From: Candidatus Micrarchaeota archaeon | Lineage (GTDB): Archaea > Micrarchaeota > Micrarchaeia > Micrarchaeales > Micrarchaeaceae | NCBI GenBank assembly: GCA_028866575.1 | Contig: JAGWHU010000002.1 | Location: 99,673-163,672 of the forward strand | Direction: 5' to 3' | Length of the DNA: 64,000 nt | Shown here: piece after piece, positions 40,679 to 49,843 of the stretch | How positions within the stretch are numbered: position 1 is the first letter of the stretch | Layout: each line of letters starts with the position of its first letter | Translations under genes and position numbers: made by a program | The notes under the pieces: model-generated | Databases searched by the model: none | Told to the model about the DNA's origin: nothing | What the model saw: only the letters and a program-made list of their open reading frames with translations

Positions 40679-42742
40679 TTGGCAGATGCTATGCTAGATG
40701 CCATAAAGAGCAAATTCGACGAGTTTTTCGACACTTACTGCAAGGACAGCATAGCGGACATAATAACCTCTTTCCCCGACAAGAGGAGCCTCGAGATAGA
40801 CATAAAGCTCCTAAGCAGGTTCGATCCGGAGCTTGCGAGCGAGCTCGTGGAGAACCCGGACACCATAATGGAGGCAGCAATAGAGTCGCTGAAGGACAAG
40901 CTCAAGGACATCGACATCAAGGAGAGGGAGCCGCATCCGAGGTTCTACGGGCAGACGTTCAATACCCCGCTGGTGCAGGACGTCGGTTCATCCTTCATAG
41001 GCAAGATGATAATGCTGGACAGCCTTGTCGTCAAAAGGTCCGAGATAAACCCGAAGGTTAAGGTTGGCACATACAAGTGCACCTACTGCGGCTACCTCCA
41101 GAAGTTCAGGGTAGACAGGGACGAGATACCCGAACTGTGCCCGCAGTGCAAGAGGAGGTCGCTGAAGCCTGACACAAAGGAATCCCAGTTCATAAACCTG
41201 CAGAAGATAGCGGTGCAGGATCCGCTTGAAAAGCTTAGGGGAAACACGCCGACATGGCAGCTCGAGGTGTGGATAGAGGACGACCTTGTGAATACGGTAG
41301 TTCCGGGGGACAGGATAGAGCTCACCGGAATACTCAGGATAAGGCCGAGGCGCAACAACAGGGGCAAGATTGAGGGCAACCTCTATACGATGTTCCTCGA
41401 TACCGTTGCGATAACCCCTAAGCAGAAGGAATTCACAGACATACCGATATCCGAGCAGCAGGAAAGGGAGATAATAGAGCTCTCCAAGAGCCCTGACATA
41501 TTCGACAAGATAACCAGGTCTATAGTTCCGTCCATATACGGCTACGACGAGATAAAGCAGGCCGTGACCCTGCAGCTCTTCGGCGGAACCCCGGGAAAGC
41601 ACCTTGTTGACGGGGGTGACATAAGGAGCGACATGCACATATTGCTAATAGGAGACCCGGGAAGCGCAAAGACTAGGATCCTTCAGGCGGTTTCAAGGCT
41701 GGTCCCGAAGGGCATATACGTGAGCGGCAAGTCCGTAACAGGCGGAGGAATGACTGCTGTTGCTGAGCGCGACGAGTTCTCCGAGGGAGGATGGACGCTC
41801 AAGGCCGGAGCTCTCGTACTGGGCAGCGGCGGCGTAGTCTCGATAGACGAATTCGACAAGATAAGCGAGGACGACAGGGCTGCCCTCCATGAAGCCCTTG
41901 AGTCGCAGACCATTAGCGTCGCGAAGGCGGGAATAGTAGCAACCTTCACCGCCAAGGCGGCGGTCCTTGCGGCTGCCAACCCGAGATACGGAAGGTTCGA
42001 TCCGAACATGTATCCTGCAGAGCAGTTCGACATCCCCACTACGCTCCTCTCGAGGTTCGATCTCATATTCCCGATAAAGGACACAATGGATTCGGAGCAG
42101 GACAAGAGCATAGCAAGGCACATACTCCTGCAGCACCAGGCTGCCGGCGCGCAGATAGCGGAGATACAGGAATATGAGCAGGTTGAGCTGCCCCCGATAG
42201 GGAGCGAGCTTCTTAGAAGGTACATAGCTTATTCTAGGAAGGCGGTGCAGCCGAGGCTGAGTGAGGATGCGGCAAACAAGATACAGGAATACTACATAGA
42301 GCTCAGGCAGCTGGGCCAGAAGAGCGGTGCGACTGCTATAACCCCCAGGCAGATAGAAGGACTTGTAAGGATGGCAGAGGCAAGCGCCAAGTCCAGGCTC
42401 TCCAAGATAGTGGAGGTGCTTGATGCAGAGAGGGCGATAGAGCTAAGCGAGCACATGCTGAAGACGCTTGCCGTAGACAGGGGAGGAAGGAGGGACATAG
42501 ACACCATACTGACCGGAATGCCTAGGGAGAAGGTGGACAAGATCAACTCGATTACAATGATAATAAAGCGGCTTGAGGATACGGAAAGCGTGGCAAAGAT
42601 ACAGCGCGTGGTGGAGGAGGCATCGAAGGAGGGCATAGACGAAAATGCCGTGAACAAGTACATAAGCGAGCTTGAGAGGATAGGAGATCTCTACAGGCCC
42701 AAGGCGGGGATAGTAAGGCTTGTGAAGCACGATAGTGAGTAG
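40679..42742 (+). CDS. mcm: Replicative helicase MCM
   Basis: 687 residues from TTG 40679 (ATG 40691 alternative). N-terminal domain with zinc CTYCGY...CPQC (about 135-162), AAA+ Walker A GDPGSAKT (about 325), Walker B DEFDK (about 390), Arg finger LLSRFDL, and a C-terminal winged helix. Hexameric 3'-5' DNA helicase. Full-length with no intein. Confidence 0.96.
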   Translation: MADAMLDAIKSKFDEFFDTYCKDSIADIITSFPDKRSLEIDIKLLSRFDPELASELVENPDTIMEAAIESLKDKLKDIDIKEREPHPRFYGQTFNTPLVQDVGSSFIGKMIMLDSLVVKRSEINPKVKVGTYKCTYCGYLQKFRVDRDEIPELCPQCKRRSLKPDTKESQFINLQKIAVQDPLEKLRGNTPTWQLEVWIEDDLVNTVVPGDRIELTGILRIRPRRNNRGKIEGNLYTMFLDTVAITPKQKEFTDIPISEQQEREIIELSKSPDIFDKITRSIVPSIYGYDEIKQAVTLQLFGGTPGKHLVDGGDIRSDMHILLIGDPGSAKTRILQAVSRLVPKGIYVSGKSVTGGGMTAVAERDEFSEGGWTLKAGALVLGSGGVVSIDEFDKISEDDRAALHEALESQTISVAKAGIVATFTAKAAVLAAANPRYGRFDPNMYPAEQFDIPTTLLSRFDLIFPIKDTMDSEQDKSIARHILLQHQAAGAQIAEIQEYEQVELPPIGSELLRRYIAYSRKAVQPRLSEDAANKIQEYYIELRQLGQKSGATAITPRQIEGLVRMAEASAKSRLSKIVEVLDAERAIELSEHMLKTLAVDRGGRRDIDTILTGMPREKVDKINSITMIIKRLEDTESVAKIQRVVEEASKEGIDENAVNKYISELERIGDLYRPKAGIVRLVKHDSE

Positions 42743-42746
42743 GCAG

Positions 42747-43283
42747 ATGGAGCAAAAAGTAATACTTGTTGATGATCGGGACAACGCCGTAGGGCTGGAA
42801 GGCAAGATGGAGGCGCACAGGAACGGGGACCTGCACAGGGCGGTTTCGGTTTATATCTTTGATTCGAGCGGAAGGCTGATGCTCCAGCAGCGCGCAAGGG
42901 GAGTATACCATTCGGGGCTTCTCTGGTCCAATACCTGCTGCACCAACTGCTACGAGGGGGAAAGCGCCCAGGATTCGGCTCACAGGAGCCTGAGGAATGA
43001 GATGGGATTCGATTGCGAACTCAAGGAGGCATACAGCATAACCTACAGGACGCAGGTCAGCAACGGACTGATGGAGCACGAGTTCCTGCACATATTCTTC
43101 GGAATGCATGACGGCGATCCGGAGCCTGACGGGAATGAGGTAATGGACTGGAAATGGATAGGGCTGGACGAGCTTGAAAAGGACATCGTGGCAAACAGCA
43201 GTACATACACGCCATGGCTGAAAATAATCCTGGAAAGCGGCAGGCTGCGCAAAGAGGCTGACAGGTTCCTTGGTTCGGGGTGA
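42747..43283 (+). CDS. idi: Isopentenyl-diphosphate isomerase, type I
   Basis: 178 residues from ATG 42747. AHRNGDLHRAVSVYIFD, LWSNTCCTNCYEGE (catalytic Cys), LRNEMGFDCEL Nudix helix, and MEHEFLHIFFG (catalytic Glu). Interconverts IPP and DMAPP for archaeal lipids. Many archaea use type II (fni) instead, so type I is notable. Begins 5 nt after mcm. Confidence 0.92.
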   Translation: MEQKVILVDDRDNAVGLEGKMEAHRNGDLHRAVSVYIFDSSGRLMLQQRARGVYHSGLLWSNTCCTNCYEGESAQDSAHRSLRNEMGFDCELKEAYSITYRTQVSNGLMEHEFLHIFFGMHDGDPEPDGNEVMDWKWIGLDELEKDIVANSSTYTPWLKIILESGRLRKEADRFLGSG

Positions 43284-43287
43284 TTGG

Positions 43288-43905
43288 ATGGCCGGCGGAA
43301 GATACATAGTTTTCGAGGGAATAGAGGGCTCGGGAAAGAGCACCCAGGCCAGAATATTCTACAACTCAATAAGGAAGAAAAGCAATGCGATACTCACAGA
43401 GGAGCCGTGGGAATCCGACAGCATAGGGAAGCTGATAAGGAAGGAGCTGAAGGAAAAAAGGGAGAACAGGGTCAGCAACGCAACATTGCAGCTGCTTTAC
43501 ATGGCGAACAGGAAGAACCACATGGAAAGGGTGGTCGAGCCGGGACTCAGAAAGGGGAATACCGTGGTGCAGGACAGGTACTGGATGTCCACAGCCGTCT
43601 ACGGAAGCGCAGGCTCTGTTGAAAAGAAATTATACATGGAGTACTTCATGAAGATGAGCGAGATATTCCCGAGGCCGGATGTGGTGTTCTTCATAGGGGT
43701 TGACCCGAACGAGGCATACAGGAGGGTAACATCAAGGAACAAGGCCGCTGAGCGTTTCGACAGGCTTGACATGCTAAGGAAGCTGGAAATTGGATACAGG
43801 AAACTTGAAACCTCATACGAAGGCAAATGGGTAAACATAGACGGTAACAGGGACGTGAAAATGGTAAGCGCGGAAATAATGAGGAAATACAGGTCCATGC
43901 TTTAG
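43288..43905 (+). CDS. tmk: Thymidylate kinase
   Basis: 205 residues from ATG 43288. P-loop FEGIEGSGKSTQ, TEEPW, the DR(Y/H) motif VVQDRYWMS, and a C-terminal LID-like Arg-rich part (RVTSRNKAAERFD). Phosphorylates dTMP. 5 bp after idi; continuing operon. Confidence 0.92.
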   Translation: MAGGRYIVFEGIEGSGKSTQARIFYNSIRKKSNAILTEEPWESDSIGKLIRKELKEKRENRVSNATLQLLYMANRKNHMERVVEPGLRKGNTVVQDRYWMSTAVYGSAGSVEKKLYMEYFMKMSEIFPRPDVVFFIGVDPNEAYRRVTSRNKAAERFDRLDMLRKLEIGYRKLETSYEGKWVNIDGNRDVKMVSAEIMRKYRSML

Positions 43906-43914
43906 TGGTGCCGC

Positions 43915-44250
43915 ATGCTTGAAGACATTGATGATGTGCAAATAAGCGAAGACGCTTTCGGCAGGGCGGTTAAGTTCATACTCGTAAAGTTGAAGGAGGG
44001 CCAGAAAAGCATGATGATATTCAGGGCGAGCGCAGCGGAGTTCCACAACGACATATACATGGAGCTGCTCGATGGCCTGGACAAGGGCATAGAGGCTGAA
44101 GTTACTGGCGGGGGATGGCTCCACATAGTCATGGAGGGAAAATTCATAAGGATATGGGGGGCAAGCACGACCTTCGGGCCTCCCGATTTTGAAACTGCCA
44201 GGCAGTTGCTGCATGAAAGATATCCGGATTTCAGGATAGAAACAGGCTGA
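43915..44250 (+). CDS. Phosphohistidine phosphatase / Janus family
   Basis: 111 residues. AEFHNDIYMELLDGL (catalytic-type His44), EVTGGGWLHIVMEGKFIRIWGAS, TTFGPPDF, LHERYPDFRI align with the eukaryotic PHPT1 fold, where the YHADIY His is catalytic. Suggests protein-His/Lys phosphatase; not proven. 9 bp after tmk. Confidence 0.75.
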   Translation: MLEDIDDVQISEDAFGRAVKFILVKLKEGQKSMMIFRASAAEFHNDIYMELLDGLDKGIEAEVTGGGWLHIVMEGKFIRIWGASTTFGPPDFETARQLLHERYPDFRIETG

Positions 44251-44295
44251 TTGTCCGATTGCAGCTTAAAAGCGCGCGTTTTGCATCGAGGCCAT

Positions 44296-44463
44296 TCATG
44301 CTCTTCGCAGCATGGTCTGGACCTCTTTCTGTATCTTGCGGTTCTGTATTCGCTCTGCAACGTACGGATCCACTTTCTCGGATTCGGCGCCGCGTTTCTG
44401 CTCGGCTTTCGCCTTTTGCTGACTGACTTCATCAGTCTTTTTTTGCTTTGTTGTTACGTTCAT
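44296..44463 (-). CDS. 55-residue charged protein
   Basis: ATG 44463 to TGA 44296. Very Lys/Gln/Glu-rich, helical (NVTTKQKKTDEVSQQKAKAE...QTMLRRA). GTGA(8) upstream. Convergent with the PHPT gene. Unrecognised. Confidence 0.5.
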   Translation of the reverse strand: MNVTTKQKKTDEVSQQKAKAEQKRGAESEKVDPYVAERIQNRKIQKEVQTMLRRA

Positions 44464-44581
44464 TTTTTCACCAATTCAACAAACGCCAGTGTAACAAATG
44501 CGGTAACTAGAATTGGTAGTGCATATTATTTAACCGTTTTCTCCAGCTAAGTTCCCAGCAGTTCGCGCATCGGATGCACTG

Positions 44582-45847
44582 CTAATACCAGCCCCTGTAC
44601 TTCATCGCCTTAGCTACTCTGTCTATCGCTATCGTGTACGCGGCCATCCTTGTGCTCACGCTCCTGCCCGCCTTCGCGTATTCCTGCTGCTTGGCCATCA
44701 CGTCCTTGAAGGATTTCGTTATTATCGCATCAAGCCTGCTGTACACCTCCTCCGCCGTCCAGTAGTATCCGCTAGTGTTCTGGAGCCATTCGAAATATGA
44801 GGCTATTACGCCTCCGGAGTTTACCAGGAAGTCTGGCATGTCGAATATCTTCCTTTCGGCAAGCAACTTGTCCGCTTCAGGGGTCACAGGCCCGTTCGCG
44901 AGCTCGAGCAGCAGCTTGGTCTTTATCTTGTCTGCGTTGCTACCTGTTATCTGGTTCTCTATGGCTGCAGGTATAAGGACATCCACGTCCAGCTCAAGGA
45001 GCTGCTCGTTCGTGAGCTTCTCTGCACCAGCATAAGCCTGCACGGTCCCGCCTTTCTTCTTTGCATCCATCACCCTATCGTAGTCAAGCCCCTTCTTGTT
45101 GTATATCGCGCCGTTCGAGTCGCTTACCGCAACAACCCTGGAGCCGAAGAACCTCTTAGAAAGGGAGAACGCGAAGTTGCCGGCGTTTCCGAATCCCTGT
45201 ATGGCTATGCTTGCCTTCTTCAGGTTTATCTTCCTGTACTTTGCAGCCTCCCTGAGCACGTACATGCCTCCTGTCGCTGTTGCGTCGCTCCTGCCCTTTG
45301 AGCCCCAGACCTCCAACGGCTTTCCGGTGACTGCGCCGAAGACATCCCTTCCCGCCAATCTGCTGTACTCGTCCATTATCCACGCCATTATCTGCGGCGT
45401 GGTGTAAACGTCTGGCGCGAGTATGTCTATTGACGGGCCCATGAACTTGTATATGGCCCTCACGTATGCCCTTGTCAGGTTCTCCAGCTCGTAGCCGTTC
45501 AGCTTTTTCGGGTCGCATATTATTCCGCCCTTGCCCCCTCCGAAAGGTATATCTGCAAGGGAGCACTTCCAGGTCATCCATGCGGAGAGCGCCTTGACGG
45601 TATCCAGATTCTCCTGCGGATGGAACCTTATGCCGCCTTTTGCAGGGCCCCGTGCAGTGTTGTAATGCACCCTGAAGCCCGTGAACGTCTTTGTTGAGCC
45701 GTCCCTCATCTTTACCGGTATGTTTACCGTGAGCACTTCCGCCGGCTCCCTCAATATGCCGCGGGCCTGCCTGTCGAGCCCCATCAATTCTGCAGCTTCG
45801 TCAAACTGCTCCTGAGATATCCTGAACGGGTCAAGCTCCTCCTGCAT
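44582..45847 (-). CDS. gdhA: Glutamate dehydrogenase
   Basis: 421 residues from ATG 45847 (the frame runs to 45937, but that part lies in the promoter). GLU/LEU/PHE dehydrogenase signature: KGGIRFHPQENLD, CSLADIPFGGGKGGIICDP (catalytic Lys), APDVYT, Rossmann GFGNAGNFAF. Interconverts glutamate and 2-oxoglutarate plus ammonia. Last residues KYRGWY. Confidence 0.95.
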   Translation of the reverse strand: MQEELDPFRISQEQFDEAAELMGLDRQARGILREPAEVLTVNIPVKMRDGSTKTFTGFRVHYNTARGPAKGGIRFHPQENLDTVKALSAWMTWKCSLADIPFGGGKGGIICDPKKLNGYELENLTRAYVRAIYKFMGPSIDILAPDVYTTPQIMAWIMDEYSRLAGRDVFGAVTGKPLEVWGSKGRSDATATGGMYVLREAAKYRKINLKKASIAIQGFGNAGNFAFSLSKRFFGSRVVAVSDSNGAIYNKKGLDYDRVMDAKKKGGTVQAYAGAEKLTNEQLLELDVDVLIPAAIENQITGSNADKIKTKLLLELANGPVTPEADKLLAERKIFDMPDFLVNSGGVIASYFEWLQNTSGYYWTAEEVYSRLDAIITKSFKDVMAKQQEYAKAGRSVSTRMAAYTIAIDRVAKAMKYRGWY

Positions 45848-45886
45848 GGAATCACGATTCGTAACACTAGGAATTCTTCTGCTCGG

Positions 45887-45896
45887 TTTATATAAG
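45887..45896 (-). promoter_or_regulatory. TATA box of gdhA
   Basis: Minus-strand CTTATATAAA centred 45 bp before ATG 45847, giving a leader of about 20 nt. Confidence 0.6.
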
Positions 45897-46017
45897 TTGC
45901 TGTAGGATTCGCAATCCGGCACTCCGGGAAATCCCAACTTATTTATACCTTATCCAGCTAAATTATACTTATCGTTATACCTTATCCTAAGGTAGACTGT
46001 TACTATGAGTGATTAGA

Positions 46018-46536
46018 ATGGCAAGACTAAGGCCTGCAAGGACCATGAGGAATCCCAACTCGCAGGCATGGGCAAGGTATTCGCTGAAGAAGCCGAGGAA
46101 GAATTACGTCAGGGCCCTGCCGCATACAAGCCTTCTCGTTTTCAACATGGGCGTCAAAAAGGACACCTACGACCTTGAGGTCACGCTCAGGACCGAGCAG
46201 CCAATACAGCTCAGGTCCAACGCGCTGGAAGCTGCAAGGCAGACAACCAACAAGTACCTGGAGAGCAATATACCGCAGAACTTCTCGTTCAAGGTGCTTG
46301 TATATCCGCACAATGTCATAAGGGAGCACAAGATGGCAACGGGTGCCGGAGCTGACAGGATATCAAGGGGAATGAGCCAGGCTTTCGGAAGGCCGACGTT
46401 CATAGCTGCAAGGCTTAAGAAGGGCCAGGCGGTTTTCAGGGTGTTGACAGTCAAGTCAAACAAGGCCGCGGCAGTGGAGGCGCTGCACAGGGCCTCGTCA
46501 AAGCTGTCCGGCACATACAAGATAAGGGCGGTGTGA
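46018..46536 (+). CDS. rpl10e: 50S ribosomal protein L10e (uL16)
   Basis: 172 residues from ATG 46018. MARLRPARTMRNPNSQAWAR, ...HNVIREHKMATGAGADRISRGMSQAFG, and VLTVKSNKAAAVEALHRASSK. Normal length and motifs. Divergent from gdhA. Confidence 0.94.
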   Translation: MARLRPARTMRNPNSQAWARYSLKKPRKNYVRALPHTSLLVFNMGVKKDTYDLEVTLRTEQPIQLRSNALEAARQTTNKYLESNIPQNFSFKVLVYPHNVIREHKMATGAGADRISRGMSQAFGRPTFIAARLKKGQAVFRVLTVKSNKAAAVEALHRASSKLSGTYKIRAV

Positions 46537-46564
46537 CTTCTTTTCATGCGTTTAGGTAAGTTAA

Positions 46565-47491
46565 ATGAGAATATTGCTGCAGTTTCCTGAGGGCCTAAAG
46601 CAGAAGGCGCTTGAGCACGCCAGGATCCTCGAGAGCAAGGGAGATGAGGTTTTCATATCAGCGTCGCCCACTTTCGGGGCGTGCGACCTGGCGCTTGACG
46701 AGGCAAGGAGCATAAAGGCGGAGAAGCTGATCCATTTCGGCCACGGGGAGTTCCACCACGTGGATTTCAATGTTGAGTACGTTGAGTACAGCATAGACGC
46801 GCCCCTTGGGCTTCTCGAGGATTCGCTTGACTACCTTAAGGGCTACGAAAGGCTGGGCATAGTCACCACCATACAGCACGTGCACCAGCTTGACGACATA
46901 CGCTCGTTTTACGAAAGCAGGGGTAAGAAAATAAGCATAGGAAAGCCGTACGGCTTCGCGAAGAGGCGGGGCCAGATACTAGGGTGCGACGTCGGCAGCG
47001 CCGCAACGATTGACAGGGAGGTTGATGCGTTCGTATATTTCGGCGGCGGACTTTTCCATCCGCTCGGGGCTCTGCTTTCGACAACGAAGCCCTTCCTTGC
47101 AATAGAGCCGTTCGCAGGCAGCATAGATTTCATAGACGGCATGAGGGAAAAATACAGGAAGAGGAGCAGGGGAAAGGTGCTTGCATCGGTAAACGCCACA
47201 AGGTTCGGCATAATGGTAAGCACTAAGAACGGGCAGCACAACATGAACCTTGGGAAGATACTCAAGGAAAGGATAGAGTCGAAGGGATTGCAGGCGCAGC
47301 TGCTTGTCGCAAACACGTTCGATTTCGGGTCGCTGGGCAACATGCTGGAATTCGACGCGTTTGTCAATACCGCATGCCCTAGGATGGCCATAGACGATAC
47401 GGAAAGGCTGCCCAAGCCGCTGCTCAGCGCAAACGAGCTAATGGAGCTGCTCAAGATGAAGGAGGAGCTGAAGGAGATAAGGAACAGATGA
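46565..47491 (+). CDS. dph2: Diphthamide biosynthesis protein Dph2
   Basis: 308 residues. The three cluster cysteines of archaeal Dph2 are visible: FGACD (about 40), GCDVGSA (about 141) and ACPRMA (about 271). Forms a non-canonical radical-SAM enzyme adding 3-amino-3-carboxypropyl to the His of EF2. 28 bp after L10e. Confidence 0.92.
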   Translation: MRILLQFPEGLKQKALEHARILESKGDEVFISASPTFGACDLALDEARSIKAEKLIHFGHGEFHHVDFNVEYVEYSIDAPLGLLEDSLDYLKGYERLGIVTTIQHVHQLDDIRSFYESRGKKISIGKPYGFAKRRGQILGCDVGSAATIDREVDAFVYFGGGLFHPLGALLSTTKPFLAIEPFAGSIDFIDGMREKYRKRSRGKVLASVNATRFGIMVSTKNGQHNMNLGKILKERIESKGLQAQLLVANTFDFGSLGNMLEFDAFVNTACPRMAIDDTERLPKPLLSANELMELLKMKEELKEIRNR

Positions 47492-47494
47492 CCT

Positions 47495-47998
47495 TCAGGA
47501 GGCCTTAAGGTTCAATGAAGCTATTTGCACGTATGCCGGGCCGTACGTCTGCTCTATTCCCTGCGACGTAACCTGGTAATAATACTCTGCCCATATGGTG
47601 CCCACTTCCACAGTCCCGATGGACACCGGGAACGTTATGCTATTGACAGGAAGGTAAAGCGTTTCCGTAGCTCCAGTGGGCATTCCCTGTACTGACAGCA
47701 TGGTGTTGGCAGGAGTAGAATTGAATGATATTGAAGGCACACCGTTGACGTTCGGGGTGCCCTGCGGCACGAATACGATGTTTGCGCTAGTCCAGCTGGT
47801 TCCTGTGCTCTGCCCTATCGTTACGATTATGTTTGCATCTGAATGGCTGTATATCGGCGTCTTGCAGAGGAATCCGGGAGTAGCTATGCATGTATTTTCG
47901 GATATCGTATTGCCATTGAAAACCCCCAATGCGAAAAGCGCGGACAAAACGACTGCTATTACAAGTATAGCCCAACCATAGGTCATCAGGTACTCCAT
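47495..47998 (-). CDS. Type IV pilin-like protein with no clear start codon
   Basis: From ATG 47998: MEYLMTYGWAILVIAVVLSA..., then a beta domain with CIATPGFLCKT, GQSTGTSWTSANIVFVPQGT, GVPSISF and GTIWAEYYY. In the same frame upstream (47999-48046) lies DDSIAKEHFGRKAQSA, the expected class III leader with its KAQSA processing site, but no ATG, GTG or TTG precedes it before a stop. Either a rare start is used or the gene is damaged. Paralogue of 48135-48656. Confidence 0.75.
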   Translation of the reverse strand: MEYLMTYGWAILVIAVVLSALFALGVFNGNTISENTCIATPGFLCKTPIYSHSDANIIVTIGQSTGTSWTSANIVFVPQGTPNVNGVPSISFNSTPANTMLSVQGMPTGATETLYLPVNSITFPVSIGTVEVGTIWAEYYYQVTSQGIEQTYGPAYVQIASLNLKAS

Positions 47999-48134
47999 GG
48001 CGCTTTGGGCCTTCCTTCCAAAATGTTCTTTTGCTATGGAATCATCCCAGTTATTAGAGAAGCTAACAAATATTATACTTTCCGAGACTATGAAAATAAA
48101 AATAACAAAAAAGAAAAAAGAAAAGGCTTCCTGA

Positions 48135-48656
48135 TTACGAAGCCTTTATGTTTATTGTTGCGATTTCAGTATATTGGAGGGGCGCTCCCGGCTGTGTTGT
48201 CTTATACTGAGCCCATATTGCACCTGTTGCAGCTACTCCAACGCTTACTGGCGTATTTACGACGTCATTCGCAGATAGGGATATTGTTTGCGTCTGGCCG
48301 CTCAATAATCCTGTCGGCGTATTGACCGCTATCGGTGCATTGAATGGTACGCTAGGCACTCCTCCAGCATCCGTAGGCGTACCCTGCGGTACGAACGTGA
48401 AGTTGGCTTTTGCCCAGTTCTGCCCTGTGTTCTGGCCAACCTGCACCTGTATGTATCCGGTTGAGTGCACGTATACAGGGTTCTGGCACAGGAATCCGGA
48501 CTGCGCAATGCAGGCGTTTCCTAGCAATGATGAGCCGCTAAACACTCCGAGAGAGAATAGTGCTCCAAGCACTACCGCTATTATCAAAATTGCCCAACCA
48601 TAAGTCATCAGGTACTCCATGGCGCTTTGGGCCTTTCGCTGTGTGGAAGGTAACAT
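48135..48656 (-). CDS. Type IV pilin-like protein
   Basis: 173 residues from ATG 48656. Class III leader TQRKAQSAMEYLMTYGW with processing before or within KAQSA, filament helix, then a beta domain: CIAQSGFLCQ, GQNTGQNWAKANFTFVPQGT, GGVPSVPF, AIWAQYKTTQ. Neighbouring paralogue at 47495. Probably the major or minor subunit of an archaeal pilus. Confidence 0.88.
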   Translation of the reverse strand: MLPSTQRKAQSAMEYLMTYGWAILIIAVVLGALFSLGVFSGSSLLGNACIAQSGFLCQNPVYVHSTGYIQVQVGQNTGQNWAKANFTFVPQGTPTDAGGVPSVPFNAPIAVNTPTGLLSGQTQTISLSANDVVNTPVSVGVAATGAIWAQYKTTQPGAPLQYTEIATINIKAS

Positions 48657-48795
48657 ATATTACACCTATGATTCATATTACAAAAGATATATTTAAAAAT
48701 CTTACTGAAAGCGCTGACCATAATGCATCCGTAGACCTTTATGCGAATGCCAAACTTTTTAATAACTTATTCTGTATTATAATCTAAGTGGTATC

Positions 48796-49836
48796 ATGAG
48801 CATCTTGGAAAGCGCACTCAACCAGCAGGCTTCAACCGATAGTATTTTCAGGGCGAAGATATCCGTTTGCGGGATAGGCGGAGGGGGATCCAATACCGTC
48901 CAGAGGATGAGCAAGCTCAACATAGTTGGCGCAGATCTTGTCGCCATAAACACTGACGGCAAGCACCTCAACACGCTCAATCCCTCGGTAAAGAGGGTGC
49001 TCATAGGCGGAACCCTGACCAGGGGGCTCGGCGCTGGAGGCTTCCCGGAAATGGGCGCAAAGGCGGCGGAATACTCCAAGGGCGAGATAGAGAGGGTAAT
49101 AGGGGGAAGCAATCTTTTGTTCATAACAGCAGGCATGGGAGGCGGAACAGGCACAGGTGCCGCGCCGGTAGTAGCCGGCATCGCAAAGGAGGGCGGCTCC
49201 CTCGTAGTCGGCATAGTCACGTACCCGTTCGCGCTTGAGAGGGTTAGGCTGAGGACCGCGAAAAAGGGCATAGAGGAGCTCAGCAGGAACTGCGACACGC
49301 TCATAGTGATAGACAACCAGAAGCTCGTCGAGGTATACAAGAACCTAGCGATAGACCAGGCGTTCAAGGTGGCCGACGAGGTAGCATCAAGGGCTGTAAA
49401 GGGGATAACTGAGACGATAAACAGGCCAGGGCTCGTAAACATAGACTTCGCGGACATAAGGACGATAATGAGGAACGGCGGCCTGGCCATGATAAGCATA
49501 GGCGAGGGAAGGGGCCCTGGGCGCGTAGACGAGGTGGTGCAGAGCACCCTCAGGAACAAGCTGCTGGATGTGGATTACGAGGGCACCACCGGGATAATGA
49601 TATACATAGTGGGAGGGGACGACCTTACCTTGGGTGAGGTGAACCAGATAGCGGCGAAGCTCTCTGAGAATTCCGCGCCCAACGCGAACGTGATATGGGG
49701 CGCGAGGATAGAGCCCGAATACAACGGAAGGGTAGAGGTAATAGCGATATTCACGGGGGTCAAGAGCCCGCAGATACTTTCCGGCGCAGAATCCGCAAAG
49801 GAATCTGCTGATGATTTCGGGCTTGGTGGAATCTGA
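48796..49836 (+). CDS. ftsZ: Cell division protein FtsZ (paralogue 3)
   Basis: 346 residues. VCGIGGGGSNTVQRM, GGGTGTGAAPVV signature, T7 loop NIDFADIRTIM. Complete GTPase. C-terminus ADDFGLGGI. Gene lies 15 kb from the tandem ftsZ pair. Confidence 0.95.
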   Translation: MSILESALNQQASTDSIFRAKISVCGIGGGGSNTVQRMSKLNIVGADLVAINTDGKHLNTLNPSVKRVLIGGTLTRGLGAGGFPEMGAKAAEYSKGEIERVIGGSNLLFITAGMGGGTGTGAAPVVAGIAKEGGSLVVGIVTYPFALERVRLRTAKKGIEELSRNCDTLIVIDNQKLVEVYKNLAIDQAFKVADEVASRAVKGITETINRPGLVNIDFADIRTIMRNGGLAMISIGEGRGPGRVDEVVQSTLRNKLLDVDYEGTTGIMIYIVGGDDLTLGEVNQIAAKLSENSAPNANVIWGARIEPEYNGRVEVIAIFTGVKSPQILSGAESAKESADDFGLGGI

Positions 49837-49843
49837 CAGCATC

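Noticed and set aside
45848..45937. Extended N-terminus of glutamate dehydrogenase
   Set aside because: This region contains the TATA element; ATG 45847 gives the usual start.
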